A stretch of 64,000 nucleotides of DNA, from NCBI GenBank assembly GCA_002412925.1, contig DHVZ01000069.1:62001-126000 (forward strand). The letters are read 5' to 3'. The stretch's first letter is position 1, and the number at the start of each line of letters is the position of its first letter. Under the pieces are notes generated by a model. The model was not told the DNA's origin. It saw nothing but the letters and a program-made list of their open reading frames with translations, and did not search any database. The position numbers were made by a program, and so were the translations under genes. This DNA is from Anaerolineales bacterium UBA5195 (lineage in GTDB: Bacteria > Chloroflexota > Anaerolineae > Anaerolineales > Villigracilaceae). Below, piece after piece: positions 8,818 through 17,528 of the stretch.

Positions 8818-9852
8818 TCAAGACCGTCTTGAGCTCTCACGAATGATTAAGGTGGGCTGGATGAGGACAGATTGGGCAACTACCGTTTCGTTTTCTTGTC
8901 CGGCTCGAATCATGTCCACCAGGTTTTCTACGGCCTGGCCGCCCAACAACTGAGGATCTTGGGAAATGGTGGTCAGCGCCGGATAAAAGTAAGCCGACTC
9001 TGGAATACCATCGAACCCAACCACCGCCAAGCGTTCGGGAACTTGAATGCCGCGGCGGCAGGCTTCACCTAAAACACTCAACGCCATCTGGTCATTCGCG
9101 ACAAAGACCCCATCCATTTCGGGATAACGAGCCAATAATTTTTCTATGGCCAGCGCCCCACTGGCTGATGACCAATTCCCTTGCTCCCACTGCTGCTCCG
9201 AAACTTGTCTCCCTGCTTTTTTTAGGGTATCACGCCAGCCTTGCAAACGTAAACGGGCTTCCCACCAATCCAACGGGCCGGAAATATGGCCGATCTGGCG
9301 GCAGCCTTGCACAATCAAATGCTGGGTCGCCATTTGCGCGCCCTGGTAACTATCCATTGAAACCACTGAATAACCGGGTTTGGGCTCCATCGACATAAAA
9401 ACGATTGGAACCGGCAGGCTTTCAATTCCTTGCGCCCAAGCGCAGTTTTCATCTACTTCTGGCACATCCCAAATAATCCCATCCACCTGGCGGGCAAGCA
9501 GGGATTCGATCACCTCGTCAATTCCATTTGCTTCGAAATTATCCAGCTTTTTCATTAAAAGCATATAACCGAGTTCATCCGCTTTATCGGCGATCCCGTT
9601 CAGGGTGCGCGAGGGGCCAATATATTTCAAACCAAAGGTAACCACACCCAGGGTGTAACTGCGCTGCTGGATCAGGCTGCGGGCCAGCGTACTGGGGCGG
9701 TAACCCAACTGCTCCACGACTGCTTCCACACGTTGACGAGTCTCGTCGGAAATATAAGAAAACTTATTCATCACGCGTGAAACCGTCTGTGTGGAGACCC
9801 CGGCAGCCAGCGCAACATCTTTTACAGTAATGCGCTTCTTATGTTCTCTCAA
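8818..9852 (-). CDS. LacI family transcriptional regulator of the galactoside locus
   Basis: A full-length 344-residue LacI repressor. It has an N-terminal HTH (TVKDVALAAGVSTQTVSRVM), a hinge helix (ARSLIQQRS) and a periplasmic-binding-like sugar sensor domain with the usual AVVGFDGIPESAYFYPALTTI. Two perfect palindromes lie 24-52 bases upstream of its start and fit autoregulation. It precedes the importer and hydrolase genes in the same direction. Its recognition helix closely matches those of the HTH-GH43 fusion and of the LacI protein at 44152-45180, so the three may read related operators. Confidence 0.95.
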   Translation of the reverse strand: MREHKKRITVKDVALAAGVSTQTVSRVMNKFSYISDETRQRVEAVVEQLGYRPSTLARSLIQQRSYTLGVVTFGLKYIGPSRTLNGIADKADELGYMLLMKKLDNFEANGIDEVIESLLARQVDGIIWDVPEVDENCAWAQGIESLPVPIVFMSMEPKPGYSVVSMDSYQGAQMATQHLIVQGCRQIGHISGPLDWWEARLRLQGWRDTLKKAGRQVSEQQWEQGNWSSASGALAIEKLLARYPEMDGVFVANDQMALSVLGEACRRGIQVPERLAVVGFDGIPESAYFYPALTTISQDPQLLGGQAVENLVDMIRAGQENETVVAQSVLIQPTLIIRESSRRS

Positions 9853-9875
9853 CTAGATTATCCTTTAGAACGCTT

Positions 9876-9904
9876 GTTATCGATAACATAATGTTATCGA
9901 TAAC
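9876..9904. promoter_or_regulatory. Tandem LacI-type operators
   Basis: GTTATCGATAAC occurs twice (9876-9887 and 9893-9904), each a perfect 12-bp palindrome with a central CG as LacI-family hinge helices prefer. Centres are 17 bp apart. They sit just upstream of the LacI gene at 9852. The same 12-mer occurs at 38749-38760 before the tandem sugar-binding gene. Confidence 0.85.
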
Positions 9905-10016
9905 ATAATAGCAAAAAAAACAAAAGGAGTCAAGAGGCAATTTACACTCAAAACAAGGGGCATGCGTGATTATTCATCGATAAGCTGATAGATCTCAGCC
10001 TTGCACCGCTTAAATA

Positions 10017-10048
10017 AAAACATATGGAATCTAGATTCCATATGTTTT
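10017..10048 (-). terminator. 32-bp perfect palindrome next to tRNA-Glu-like repeat A
   Basis: A self-complementary sequence centred on CTAG (arms with CATATGGAAT) immediately follows repeat A in the minus direction. It is followed there by TTTTTATTT, giving an intrinsic-terminator layout. It occupies the position that the true terminator has next to the intact tRNA-Glu. The other bases of the 364-base gap at 9853-10216 hold the operators and repeat A, with no gene visible. Confidence 0.65.
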
Positions 10049-10097
10049 GTGCCCCCAAGGGGCCACGCTATATATCGCTGTTAGGCGTTGAGAGGGT
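10049..10097 (-). repeat. tRNA-Glu 3'-half-like direct repeat, copy A
   Basis: A 49-base sequence whose outer parts match the 3' half of the tRNA-Glu at 22668-22740: the acceptor end (GTGCCCCCAAG on the plus strand) and the anticodon loop and stem (TTGAGAGGG). The T-arm is replaced by a TATATA-containing segment, and nothing of the 5' half follows. It matches copy B at 48 of 49 positions. It marks the left border of the GH32/ABC cassette. Confidence 0.8.
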
Positions 10098-10216
10098 GAG
10101 GCCTGTTTTCTTAGCCCTTAATCTATTATTTCAGAGTAATCCGTAAAATCCTAAACCGGTTTATTCGGTGCCCGTAAAGAAATCGGCAAAGCCTCAGATG
10201 CCGCACAGTGACCAGA

Positions 10217-11752
10217 TCAGCGCGCCTTTCTCTCGCCCAAGGGGGTTCCCACGTGTTGGCAGGAAGCGAATTCCGATTCCGATGGCACAGGGCTATCTCT
10301 TAAAATCAAGAACCTGGCAGGGGTCAGTTGGTAAACATCCAGACTTTTGAGCGTGACTGCGCCGCCTTCGGTGAAAAGTTCCAGCCCCTGGCTTTGTTCG
10401 GATGGAAAGATACTTTCCGAAAAGACGACCAAACCATCGTTCCCAAAGACTTCAACCGATGTGCGGTCAACGAAAATATGCAAACGCAGAAGATCATTCT
10501 TGGGGAACAGATCGGCCAGGTGTGAACTGGCAAAACCAGGATGAAAGTCGCTTTGCCCAGAGTGGGTACGGTCAACAAAGAGTTTCGCCTGCTTGACGTT
10601 ATAACCTATCGCCGTCGCTTCTTGCGTACCCACGCGAACCCGGAAACCGAAGTGGTCGGCGGCAGGGTTGACTTGAAATTCGGCGATGATTTCGCAGGTT
10701 TCGCCTTTGACGTTGGATAATAGGTTTCTTTCAGGGATGATGGTTTCAGCCTGCCAGTGTTGATGTGCACCGCGCAGGGTTTGCAATTCGGAAATGGGCT
10801 GCTGAACGAGACGGATACCACTTTTGGTTTCAGTAAGGGCAAGTTCCCGAGGCAGGCTGAAGGTTCCACGCCAGTTATCGGCAGGAATGACGTTGGCATA
10901 CTGCCAGTTATTCTGCCAGGCAAGCATGACACGACGTTTGTTCGGTTCGTTGCTCCAGGATTGGGCAGCGTAGTAATCGGCACCAAAATCTGCCCACAGA
11001 ACAGTTTCTTTTGGGTTTTCCGATGTAAATGTTGTTCCATCGAATGCGCCAACAAAATACTGGGTCGCGGAACCTCTGGCAGGGCCACCACCCTGAACAC
11101 CAACGGTGAGTACCCAGCGAGTTTCACGGGCACCATCTACGGAAAGTTCAAACAAGTCGGGGGTTTCCCAGACATTGCTGTTTGAGCCGTATCCCGGCCC
11201 AAACCCCCCGCTCGATGTCCAGTGGGTTAAATCCGGAGAAGTATAGAACAAAATCATGTTATCCGCTGCCAGAGCCATAACCCAGTGACCAGCATCCGGT
11301 TTGCCATACCAGAAAACCTTTGGATCGCGGAAATCGCGCAGGTTATTTGAGGGCGATAGCACCGGGTTACTGGGATATTTCTTCCAGGTACGCGCCTGGT
11401 CGGTGCTATAGGCCAGGCTTTGACTCTGAACTCCGCCCTGGTCATGGGTGAAAACAGCGACCATGGCTTCCTTGCCAAAACCAGCAGTATTCTGCCAATC
11501 AATCACTGCGCTGCCAGAAAAAATGGTGCCATTTTCGTCAGGATGGAGCGCAATCGGCAGATGTTCCCAGTTGATCAGGTCACGGCTGACGGCATGTCCC
11601 CAGTGCATGGGACCCCAAACGGCGCTGTCAGGGTGATATTGGTAGAAAAGGTGGTATTCCCCCCGGTAATAAACCAATCCGTTGGGGTCGTTCATCCAGT
11701 TGGAAGGAGGCGTGAAATGATAGAGCGGACGAGACGCTTGATTAGGCAGCAT
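10217..11752 (-). CDS. Glycoside hydrolase family 32 (sucrose/fructan hydrolase)
   Basis: A 511-residue GH32 enzyme that cleaves beta-fructofuranosidic bonds. The five-bladed propeller has the nucleophile in WMNDPNG (Asp22), the stabiliser in FRDPKVFW, and the acid/base Glu in ETPDLFEL, a variant of the usual ECPDL. A C-terminal beta-sandwich follows (LHIFVDRTSVEVFGNDG). There is no signal peptide, so it acts on imported sugars. A tail of about 35 residues after the sandwich has no recognised match. It is the last gene of the leftward cassette, 170 bases after the permease stop. Sucrose, sucrose phosphate or short fructans are all possible substrates. Confidence 0.94.
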   Translation of the reverse strand: MLPNQASRPLYHFTPPSNWMNDPNGLVYYRGEYHLFYQYHPDSAVWGPMHWGHAVSRDLINWEHLPIALHPDENGTIFSGSAVIDWQNTAGFGKEAMVAVFTHDQGGVQSQSLAYSTDQARTWKKYPSNPVLSPSNNLRDFRDPKVFWYGKPDAGHWVMALAADNMILFYTSPDLTHWTSSGGFGPGYGSNSNVWETPDLFELSVDGARETRWVLTVGVQGGGPARGSATQYFVGAFDGTTFTSENPKETVLWADFGADYYAAQSWSNEPNKRRVMLAWQNNWQYANVIPADNWRGTFSLPRELALTETKSGIRLVQQPISELQTLRGAHQHWQAETIIPERNLLSNVKGETCEIIAEFQVNPAADHFGFRVRVGTQEATAIGYNVKQAKLFVDRTHSGQSDFHPGFASSHLADLFPKNDLLRLHIFVDRTSVEVFGNDGLVVFSESIFPSEQSQGLELFTEGGAVTLKSLDVYQLTPARFLILRDSPVPSESEFASCQHVGTPLGERKAR

Positions 11753-11922
11753 GATGAATGTTCCGAAAATTTCAGCTTCGCGAAAATTTTATGCAAATAC
11801 CGGTTGGGTACAGATTGATCGACCGGCCATCTCCTGGCTCCCACCCCAGCCCCATGAGGTGAGAGCCTTCAAGAGGAGAAGGAGAGTGAAACCTGGTTAG
11901 TTCTTTTCAATGCCGCTCGAAG

Positions 11923-12834
11923 TCAACCTTTAATACCGGTCGTTGCGATACTCTCCACAAAGGCGCGCTGGAGCACCACAAACAAAATGATGACTGGGAC
12001 GGTAATCATTGTCAGGTAAGCCATCAACTCTCCCCAGGGGAGAACCCCTTCGCCAGCGACGTTGGAGGAGGTCAGTTGCCAGAAATAACCTAACCCCACC
12101 ATGACCGGGCGGAACTGTGTACTCTGGATCACCATACTGGGCCACAGATATTGATTCCACATGAAAAGGCCTCGGAGAATGGCGGCTGTGGCAAAAACCG
12201 GCCCCGAGATGGGGACAATCACCTGGGCATAAATTCTGAACCAGCCAGCACCATCGATGCGGGCGGCCTCGATCAACTCATAGGGTTGGGATTTAAAGAA
12301 CTGCACAAAGAGAAAGATGGAGAAAGCGTCGACAACGAACGGGATGATCTGGACTTGATAGCTGTTCAGCCAACCATAGGTCAATCCATCCGACCCAAAC
12401 CAGGGCAATTTACTGACCACCATCAATAGCGGAATAGCGATCGTTTCAAACGGCAGGATCAAGGTTGAGATGATGACCGCCAAGACAACCTGCTGCCCTT
12501 TCCAGCGCATGCAAGCCAGTGCAAAACCCGCCAGCGAATTTACGAACAACCCCAGCGCCATCGTGACCAGGGTGATCATCAGCGAGTTGGAAATGAACAG
12601 GCCGATTGGTGCGCGTTGAAACGCCTTGAAATAATTATCAAAGGAGATGTTCCCCACCGGCAGAAAAGCCAACAGGGATGAGGAATCCCGTAGAATTTGA
12701 AGGCTGGGTTTCAACGATGAAACGATCATGAACACGACCGGGAAGACAAAAATTATGGCCAGCAAGATCATCAATCCGTAGCGAATTGAAAGACCCAAAA
12801 TTCGTTGCTGTTTGAGTGTTAGATGAGTGTTCAT
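11923..12834 (-). CDS. Carbohydrate ABC transporter permease, MalG type (fructan cassette)
   Basis: A 303-residue six-span membrane protein with the EAA loop EAARIDGAGWFRIYAQVIVP. It is the second permease of a CUT1 importer. Its ATG overlaps the stop of the MalF-type gene (ATGA), indicating translational coupling. No ATPase gene accompanies it. Confidence 0.95.
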   Translation of the reverse strand: MNTHLTLKQQRILGLSIRYGLMILLAIIFVFPVVFMIVSSLKPSLQILRDSSSLLAFLPVGNISFDNYFKAFQRAPIGLFISNSLMITLVTMALGLFVNSLAGFALACMRWKGQQVVLAVIISTLILPFETIAIPLLMVVSKLPWFGSDGLTYGWLNSYQVQIIPFVVDAFSIFLFVQFFKSQPYELIEAARIDGAGWFRIYAQVIVPISGPVFATAAILRGLFMWNQYLWPSMVIQSTQFRPVMVGLGYFWQLTSSNVAGEGVLPWGELMAYLTMITVPVIILFVVLQRAFVESIATTGIKG

Positions 12835-13958
12835 GCATCCTTCTCCCGAGTGAGATAGCGTTGAAGCAGGGCTATGGTCATCACAAAAATGAAAAACACT
12901 ACAGAAATTGCCGAACCATAGGCAATATCTTGCATTTTATAGCCCTTTTGGACAGCCTGATAAATAACGGTGGTGGTCGAATCTAGCGGCCCGCCGCGGG
13001 TCATGACATCGATTTGGGTGAAAAGCCCCAAGGCCGCAATGGTGATAGTCACAAGGATAAATACGGCGGTATTGCGCAGACCCGGCCAGGTGACATAAAT
13101 GAATTTTTGCCAGCCATTTGCCCCGTCAATGCTGGCCGCTTCGTACAATATTTCCGGGATGGTTTGCAGGCCGGCCAGCCAGATGACCATATGAATGCCC
13201 ACCGCCTGCCAGGCAGACATGACCATGATCGCCGGCATGGCAGTTGAGGGAGAAGCCAGCCAGTCGACCGGCGTAAACCTGCCCCCGGTGATAAAAACCA
13301 GGGCATTGTTGACCAGGCCGTTATCACCATCGTAAATGAATTGAAACAGGATAGAAACGACAACGATCGAAACAACGACTGGCATAAAGTAAATGGTGCG
13401 AAAAAAATTGACACCGGCCGTGCGCTGGTTAATCAGCAACGCCAGCACCAGGCCCAGCCCGGCCTGGCCCGGCACAATCACCAGGGCAAAGTAAAAGGTA
13501 TTGAACAAGGATTTCAGAAAGACAACATCACCGGCCAGTAATACCCAGCGAGTCTCACCAATGTCCCAGGCTGTCCATTTCTGAAGACCATTGTATTGGG
13601 GGTAATTGGGGTTGTTGCGGGTGTATTGGCGCTCAGAAGGGTAAGTGCGGTTTCCTTTTTCATCGAGAACCGGTTGACCAGTTTGATCCACAATGGGATC
13701 GAGAAACAAAACATTCACCGTGAGCAGTTGTTTGAAATTTGCCAGCCCCACATACTCGGTCGGATTGGGGGAGATGAGCCGCTGGTTGGTAAAGGCATAG
13801 AAAAACGCCAGAAAAAAAGGGACGATCAAAAAGGCCAGGAGCAGTATGACCGCCGGACTGGCCATCAGCCAGGCGGCAAGCGCTTCCAACTGCCGGCCTT
13901 TGATTCCTTTGGGCGAGTGAGCATGGCCCTGAAGTTCTTTCTTGGTTATCATCGCCAT
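12831..13958 (-). CDS. Carbohydrate ABC transporter permease, MalF type (fructan cassette)
   Basis: A 375-residue permease, longer than the MalF-type protein at 6189-7112. The difference is a periplasmic insertion of about 70 residues after the first membrane span (roughly residues 60-135, with YPSERQYTRNNPNYPQYNG). The EAA loop is EAASIDGANGWQKFIYVTWP. GGAGG precedes the ATG. It sits between the binding-protein gene and the coupled MalG-type gene. Confidence 0.94.
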   Translation of the reverse strand: MAMITKKELQGHAHSPKGIKGRQLEALAAWLMASPAVILLLAFLIVPFFLAFFYAFTNQRLISPNPTEYVGLANFKQLLTVNVLFLDPIVDQTGQPVLDEKGNRTYPSERQYTRNNPNYPQYNGLQKWTAWDIGETRWVLLAGDVVFLKSLFNTFYFALVIVPGQAGLGLVLALLINQRTAGVNFFRTIYFMPVVVSIVVVSILFQFIYDGDNGLVNNALVFITGGRFTPVDWLASPSTAMPAIMVMSAWQAVGIHMVIWLAGLQTIPEILYEAASIDGANGWQKFIYVTWPGLRNTAVFILVTITIAALGLFTQIDVMTRGGPLDSTTTVIYQAVQKGYKMQDIAYGSAISVVFFIFVMTIALLQRYLTREKDA

Positions 13959-14009
13959 TTCAAGCCTCCTTATTCAGCCTTCCTGAATTCAGCCCGCGCC
14001 CTGGACCAT

Positions 14010-14035
14010 CTCCCAATCCTTGGGGAAATTGGGAG
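14010..14035 (-). other. Hairpin between binding-protein and permease genes (fructan cassette)
   Basis: CTCCCAAT and ATTGGGAG pair across 10 bases in the 123-base gap between the binding-protein stop and the MalF-type start. The position matches hairpins in the other two transporter operons of this window and suggests attenuation or mRNA protection. Confidence 0.5.
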
Positions 14036-14081
14036 AGGGTCTCGCGTTAGCGACAGGGAAAACGCTGTAATCTGATTTTAT

Positions 14082-15503
14082 TTACTTGGCTTTAGCGATT
14101 GCATCCTCTTTGATCGAGGGTCCAACCACTGAGCCATCAAAACCATAACCCTTGTTGGCCTTGATATCGGCAGTAATTTCATCGGAGGCTTTATCAAGAG
14201 TAGCGGTAACATCCGCGCCATCGGCGATATCGGCCAATGCTTTCTCAAAGATCTTGGCAGCGGTCAAATAAGCCGGCGTGGGTGGGCGAAGGGTCGCCTG
14301 GGCAGCAGTGTACTTGAAGAAGATCTCGAAAGCAGCGCCAGAGGCGTAGCTCTTTGATGCAGCCGCGGCGGCGGTAGTGGCAGGGATATTGCCAGTGACA
14401 TCTGAGAATTGAACCAGGTACTTGTCTTGCATCATGAACTGGATGAATTCGGTCGCGCCTTGAATATTTTTCGATTTGGCAGATACGCCAAACTGCCAAC
14501 TGCCCGCGCCAATCCGGGCGCCATTACCAAAGTTTGGGGCCGGTAAAATCAGCAGGTCGTCGCCCAGCTTTTCCTTCGCCAAACCGCCAGCCCAGTTACC
14601 ATTCCATTGCAAGGCATATTTGTCGTCGATGAACCCGGTATCGCGGTCGGCCCCATCCTGGGTGGTGCCGGAGGCGTAGCCTTTTGTAAACAGGCCCTGC
14701 CACCATTCACCAAAAGCAAGGGCTTCCGGCCCATTCAGCGCGCCTTCAGCGGTTGTAAAGGTTGAGCGGTCGACAATATCGCCGCCAAAGCTCTGCAAGA
14801 AGGGCGAGAAACCGTACGGATACCATTCGCCTTTCCAGGCCATGCCCATATCAACAACATATTTATACTTGCCGGAGGCCTTCAAGGTTTCCAAAGCAGC
14901 ATTAAATTCTTTCAGATCCCACGGTTCTTCCAGGGTGGGGATACGAATATTATTCGCTTCCAACACGGACTTGCGCGCGTAAATAGCGCAGGCCGCTTCC
15001 CACAGCCCCACTGCGTAAACCTTGCCATTCCATTTGCCGATGGTGGTGGGCAAGAACTTATCGAGCTTTTCTTGTGGGATATCAAGCGGAGCCATATAAC
15101 CCGCCCAAGCCCAGTTGGGCATGACTGGCCCATCGACATCGATGATGTCCGGCAGGTTGCCAGCCAGGGCAGATGCCACGACCGCATCGTTATAGGCGAT
15201 CTGTGGGAAATCTTGCACTTCAACCATGTACTTGTCTTGAGAGGCGTTGTAGTCTTTAATGATGCCAAGCAAGACATCTTTTTCGGCCTTATTACCAGCG
15301 CCGTGATACCACATGGTTAACTTCACCGGGCCAGCCGGCGCTTCGGTTGCGGCAGCCGCAGGCGCTTCAGTAGCCGCCGGCGCAGCGGTGGCCGCGGGTG
15401 CGGCGGTCGGTTCAACAACTGGGGTTGCAGCCGGGGCGCAGGCCGCGAGTAACATGGCAAAAATTGCCAGCACAGAAACAACACTCCAAACTTTCGATTT
15501 CAT
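14082..15503 (-). CDS. Sugar-binding lipoprotein (fructan cassette)
   Basis: A 473-residue SBP_bac_1-type lipoprotein with lipobox LAAC and an Ala/Pro/Thr/Glu tether of about 35 residues. The binding domain (KLTMWYHGAGNKAEKDVLL, NLPDIIDVDGPVMPNWAWAG, WQFGVSAKSKN) follows. GGAGG lies 5 bases before the ATG. It would capture the sugar imported by the next two permeases, probably a fructo-oligosaccharide given the GH32 gene. A long inverted repeat upstream is a probable operator. Confidence 0.94.
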   Translation of the reverse strand: MKSKVWSVVSVLAIFAMLLAACAPAATPVVEPTAAPAATAAPAATEAPAAAATEAPAGPVKLTMWYHGAGNKAEKDVLLGIIKDYNASQDKYMVEVQDFPQIAYNDAVVASALAGNLPDIIDVDGPVMPNWAWAGYMAPLDIPQEKLDKFLPTTIGKWNGKVYAVGLWEAACAIYARKSVLEANNIRIPTLEEPWDLKEFNAALETLKASGKYKYVVDMGMAWKGEWYPYGFSPFLQSFGGDIVDRSTFTTAEGALNGPEALAFGEWWQGLFTKGYASGTTQDGADRDTGFIDDKYALQWNGNWAGGLAKEKLGDDLLILPAPNFGNGARIGAGSWQFGVSAKSKNIQGATEFIQFMMQDKYLVQFSDVTGNIPATTAAAAASKSYASGAAFEIFFKYTAAQATLRPPTPAYLTAAKIFEKALADIADGADVTATLDKASDEITADIKANKGYGFDGSVVGPSIKEDAIAKAK

Positions 15504-15610
15504 TTTTCCTCCAGAATATAGAACGGGGTTGGTTGGTGGTTGCGTATGGGTGACTTGTCATTTAATATTTTTTCAAGACAACCTCCTTGAGGTTTCAGAT
15601 CAAGCAATTG

Positions 15611-15650
15611 TTTTGGATTATTAGTAATACGATTTACTAATAATCCAAAA
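15611..15650. promoter_or_regulatory. 17-bp-arm operator palindrome before the binding-protein gene
   Basis: TTTTGGATTATTAGTAA and its exact complement flank TACGAT. On the minus strand it contains GTATTACTAAT, which also occurs in the promoter of the adjacent LacI gene (16730-16740). It is about 110 bases before the binding-protein start. A binding site for the cassette's own LacI protein is the simplest reading. Confidence 0.75.
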
Positions 15651-15678
15651 AAAACATCTTGAAGCTTGAACCTGCAAA

Positions 15679-16704
15679 TCAAGCAGACCCCCTCTCTATT
15701 AAGGGGCAGGGCATTTTGTGTTGAACCGGGTTTGTCTGCTCGACACCAGAAAGAATCTCGACAAGCTTTTGGACAGCCCAGACTCCCATCTGATAGTGGG
15801 GCAATTCCATGGTGGTTAACGGTGGATAAAGGTGCGCCGCGATAATTTCCTGGTTATCGAAACCAACCACAGCCACATCTTCCGGAATTTTGAAATCCAG
15901 ATTTCGGATGGCATCATAAACACCCATCGCCGTGCGGTCATTGAAACAAAACAGGGCCGTGGGGCGATTTTCTTTTTGCAAAAGCTGGCGCGCGCATTGA
16001 TAGCCATTATCCTGGCGGCTCTCATCATAACAAACCAACTCAGGGTCGAATGAAATACCATAATCATTCAGGGCGGATTTATAGCCTGCCAGTCGTCCGG
16101 TAGCAGCGGGTATATCCAGAACATGATTAACAAAACCGATCCGACGATGACCTTTTTCGAGTAAATACTTCACGGCAGCATATCCGCCACCAAATTCATC
16201 CGGCACCACCGATGGCAACTGGCGATCTTCCACAAAGCAATCCAGCAAGACGGTGGGAATTTCACGTAAGCTGGGCAGCAATTTCGTCGGACGATGGTAC
16301 ATGGTAGCGTAAATAATCCCTTCCACTCGTCGGCCAAGAAGCAAATTAATGGCAGTGGCTTCTAAATCGGGATTGGATTTGGTATTCACAAGCATCAGGA
16401 TTTTTCCGTTATCCCAGGCGACATCCTGCGCACCCTCAAAGATTTTTCCCGCATGCGGGGTGATCGCGATTTGATCAGTAACAAATCCAAAGATCCCTGA
16501 GCGCTGCAGACGCAACCCTTGGGCCAGGACATTAGGTCGGTAGCCAAGTTCGGCAATGGAAGCCAACACGCGCTGGCGGGTTTCGTCCGGGATATTGGCG
16601 GTCTCAGCGTTATTCAAAACAAAAGAAACCGTGGTTTGGGAAACCCCGGCGTGGCGAGCAACATCTATCATGGTGACAACGCGTTTTTTAGGTTTGGTTG
16701 ACAT
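15679..16704 (-). CDS. LacI family regulator of the GH32 cassette
   Basis: A 341-residue LacI repressor with an HTH (TMIDVARHAGVSQTTVSFVL), hinge (AQGLRLQRSGIFG) and sugar-sensing domain (AVVGFDNQEIIAAHLYPPLTTM). Its recognition helix (QTTVSFV) differs from that of the other regulators here, which fits its different operator. It is 175 bases upstream of the binding-protein gene and probably controls the cassette and itself. Confidence 0.95.
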   Translation of the reverse strand: MSTKPKKRVVTMIDVARHAGVSQTTVSFVLNNAETANIPDETRQRVLASIAELGYRPNVLAQGLRLQRSGIFGFVTDQIAITPHAGKIFEGAQDVAWDNGKILMLVNTKSNPDLEATAINLLLGRRVEGIIYATMYHRPTKLLPSLREIPTVLLDCFVEDRQLPSVVPDEFGGGYAAVKYLLEKGHRRIGFVNHVLDIPAATGRLAGYKSALNDYGISFDPELVCYDESRQDNGYQCARQLLQKENRPTALFCFNDRTAMGVYDAIRNLDFKIPEDVAVVGFDNQEIIAAHLYPPLTTMELPHYQMGVWAVQKLVEILSGVEQTNPVQHKMPCPLIERGSA

Positions 16705-16719
16705 AAAAGGTTTTACTCA

Positions 16720-16776
16720 GTTAATACGAATTAGTAATACCTATTATCATTATATTTATTCTTGTCAGTTTGTCAA
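16720..16776 (-). promoter_or_regulatory. Promoter and operator of the fructan LacI gene
   Basis: On the minus strand TTGACA (16771-16776), a 16-base spacer and TATAAT (16749-16754) form a good sigma-70 promoter. TTAATACGAATTAGTAATAC (16721-16740) lies at the expected transcription start and shares GTATTACTAAT with the palindrome at 15611-15650, which suggests autorepression. Confidence 0.7.
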
Positions 16777-17065
16777 GTAGGAATATTTACATTGACAATG
16801 CCCTTGGACGCTCAATAATGAGGTGTGTTCCCTAGTACAGACCACCAAGGAATGCAATTGCAGCAGGTGCATTTCTAAACATCATCAACTTGCAACATAT
16901 TCCTCATTCTCGTACAAATCCCCCAGACGCTCTTTTCCTTTAGCCCAAACTCCTCCGTCAACGATGGGATCGTGCACATTTCTTCGGTATGGAGACGGTA
17001 AATCTCAACGTCACGGGGGTTGGTCGGTACCGGCAGCGGGTAGTAAATAATTGAGGTGAGAATCA
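16777..17065. other. Non-coding stretch with a possible relic HTH frame
   Basis: No intact gene is visible. On the minus strand about 17037-16875 the frame contains DVEIYRLHTEEMCTIPSLTE followed by EFGLKEKSVWGI, which resembles a small helix-turn-helix. It has no credible start, because the upstream codons run into the terminator hairpin and repeat B. It could be the tail of a gene lost when the repeat inserted, or chance. Confidence 0.3.
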
Positions 17066-17103
17066 AAGCGTGAGAGGCTGGTTCTGACCAGCCTCTCACG
17101 CTT
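17066..17103 (-). terminator. Terminator hairpin of tRNA-Glu-like unit B
   Basis: A perfect 17-bp stem with a 4-base loop. Its core, GAGAGGCTGGT with its complement ACCAGCCTCTC, is identical to the core of the terminator of the intact tRNA-Glu at 22611-22650. In both places the hairpin stands the same short way downstream of GTGCCCCC. Unit B therefore copied the tRNA end together with its terminator. Confidence 0.8.
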
Positions 17104-17121
17104 CTTACACACATATATAAT

Positions 17122-17170
17122 GTGCCCCCTAGGGGCCACGCTATATATCGCTGTTAGGCGTTGAGAGGGT
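17122..17170 (-). repeat. tRNA-Glu 3'-half-like direct repeat, copy B
   Basis: This copy is 48/49 identical to copy A, 7.07 kb away, in the same orientation. The one change (AA to TA) keeps a GCCCC/GGGGC mini-stem. The sequence ATATATAATGTGCCCCC at its end is almost the same as at the intact tRNA. It closes the GH32 cassette and opens the higBA cassette. Confidence 0.8.
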
Positions 17171-17192
17171 AGTCTGAGTTCGCTTCTGTTAT

Positions 17193-17510
17193 CTAATCCC
17201 CTGACAGATGAGCCCGGTAGGGTGATATCCCTTTCAAGATCTGCTTTTCTGCCTGCTGGGCGAAATATAAATCCCAGCGCAGCTGCAGATTCATCCAAAA
17301 AGCTGGCGTGTTTCCAAAATACTTAGCCAGACGCAGTGCCGTGTTGGGGGTCATCCCGCGCCGTCCATTGACCAAGTCATTGATGCGTTGATAGGGAACG
17401 TGAATCGCATCTGCTAATTCGCGTTGAGTAAGCTCCATTGGCGTGAGAAATTCTTCCAGCAACATCTCTCCCGGATGGGTAGGCGTACGATTTGTTGGAA
17501 TACGAATCAT
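17193..17510 (-). CDS. higA: HigA-family antitoxin (XRE HTH)
   Basis: A 105-residue HigA/VapI antitoxin: HPGEMLLEEFLTPMELTQRE leads into the helix-turn-helix (LADAIHVPYQRINDLVNGRR) and the conserved TALRLAKYFGNTPAFWMNLQ tail. It would bind HigB and repress the operon. It follows higB by 18 bases, the usual reversed toxin-first order of higBA. Confidence 0.95.
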   Translation of the reverse strand: MIRIPTNRTPTHPGEMLLEEFLTPMELTQRELADAIHVPYQRINDLVNGRRGMTPNTALRLAKYFGNTPAFWMNLQLRWDLYFAQQAEKQILKGISPYRAHLSGD

Positions 17511-17528
17511 AGATACCTTCCTACCAAA

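Noticed and set aside
10017..10048. The 32-bp palindrome as a LacI operator for the GH32 operon.
   Set aside because: It lies downstream of GH32 in the direction of transcription, has a T-run, and occupies the terminator position of the tRNA-like unit.
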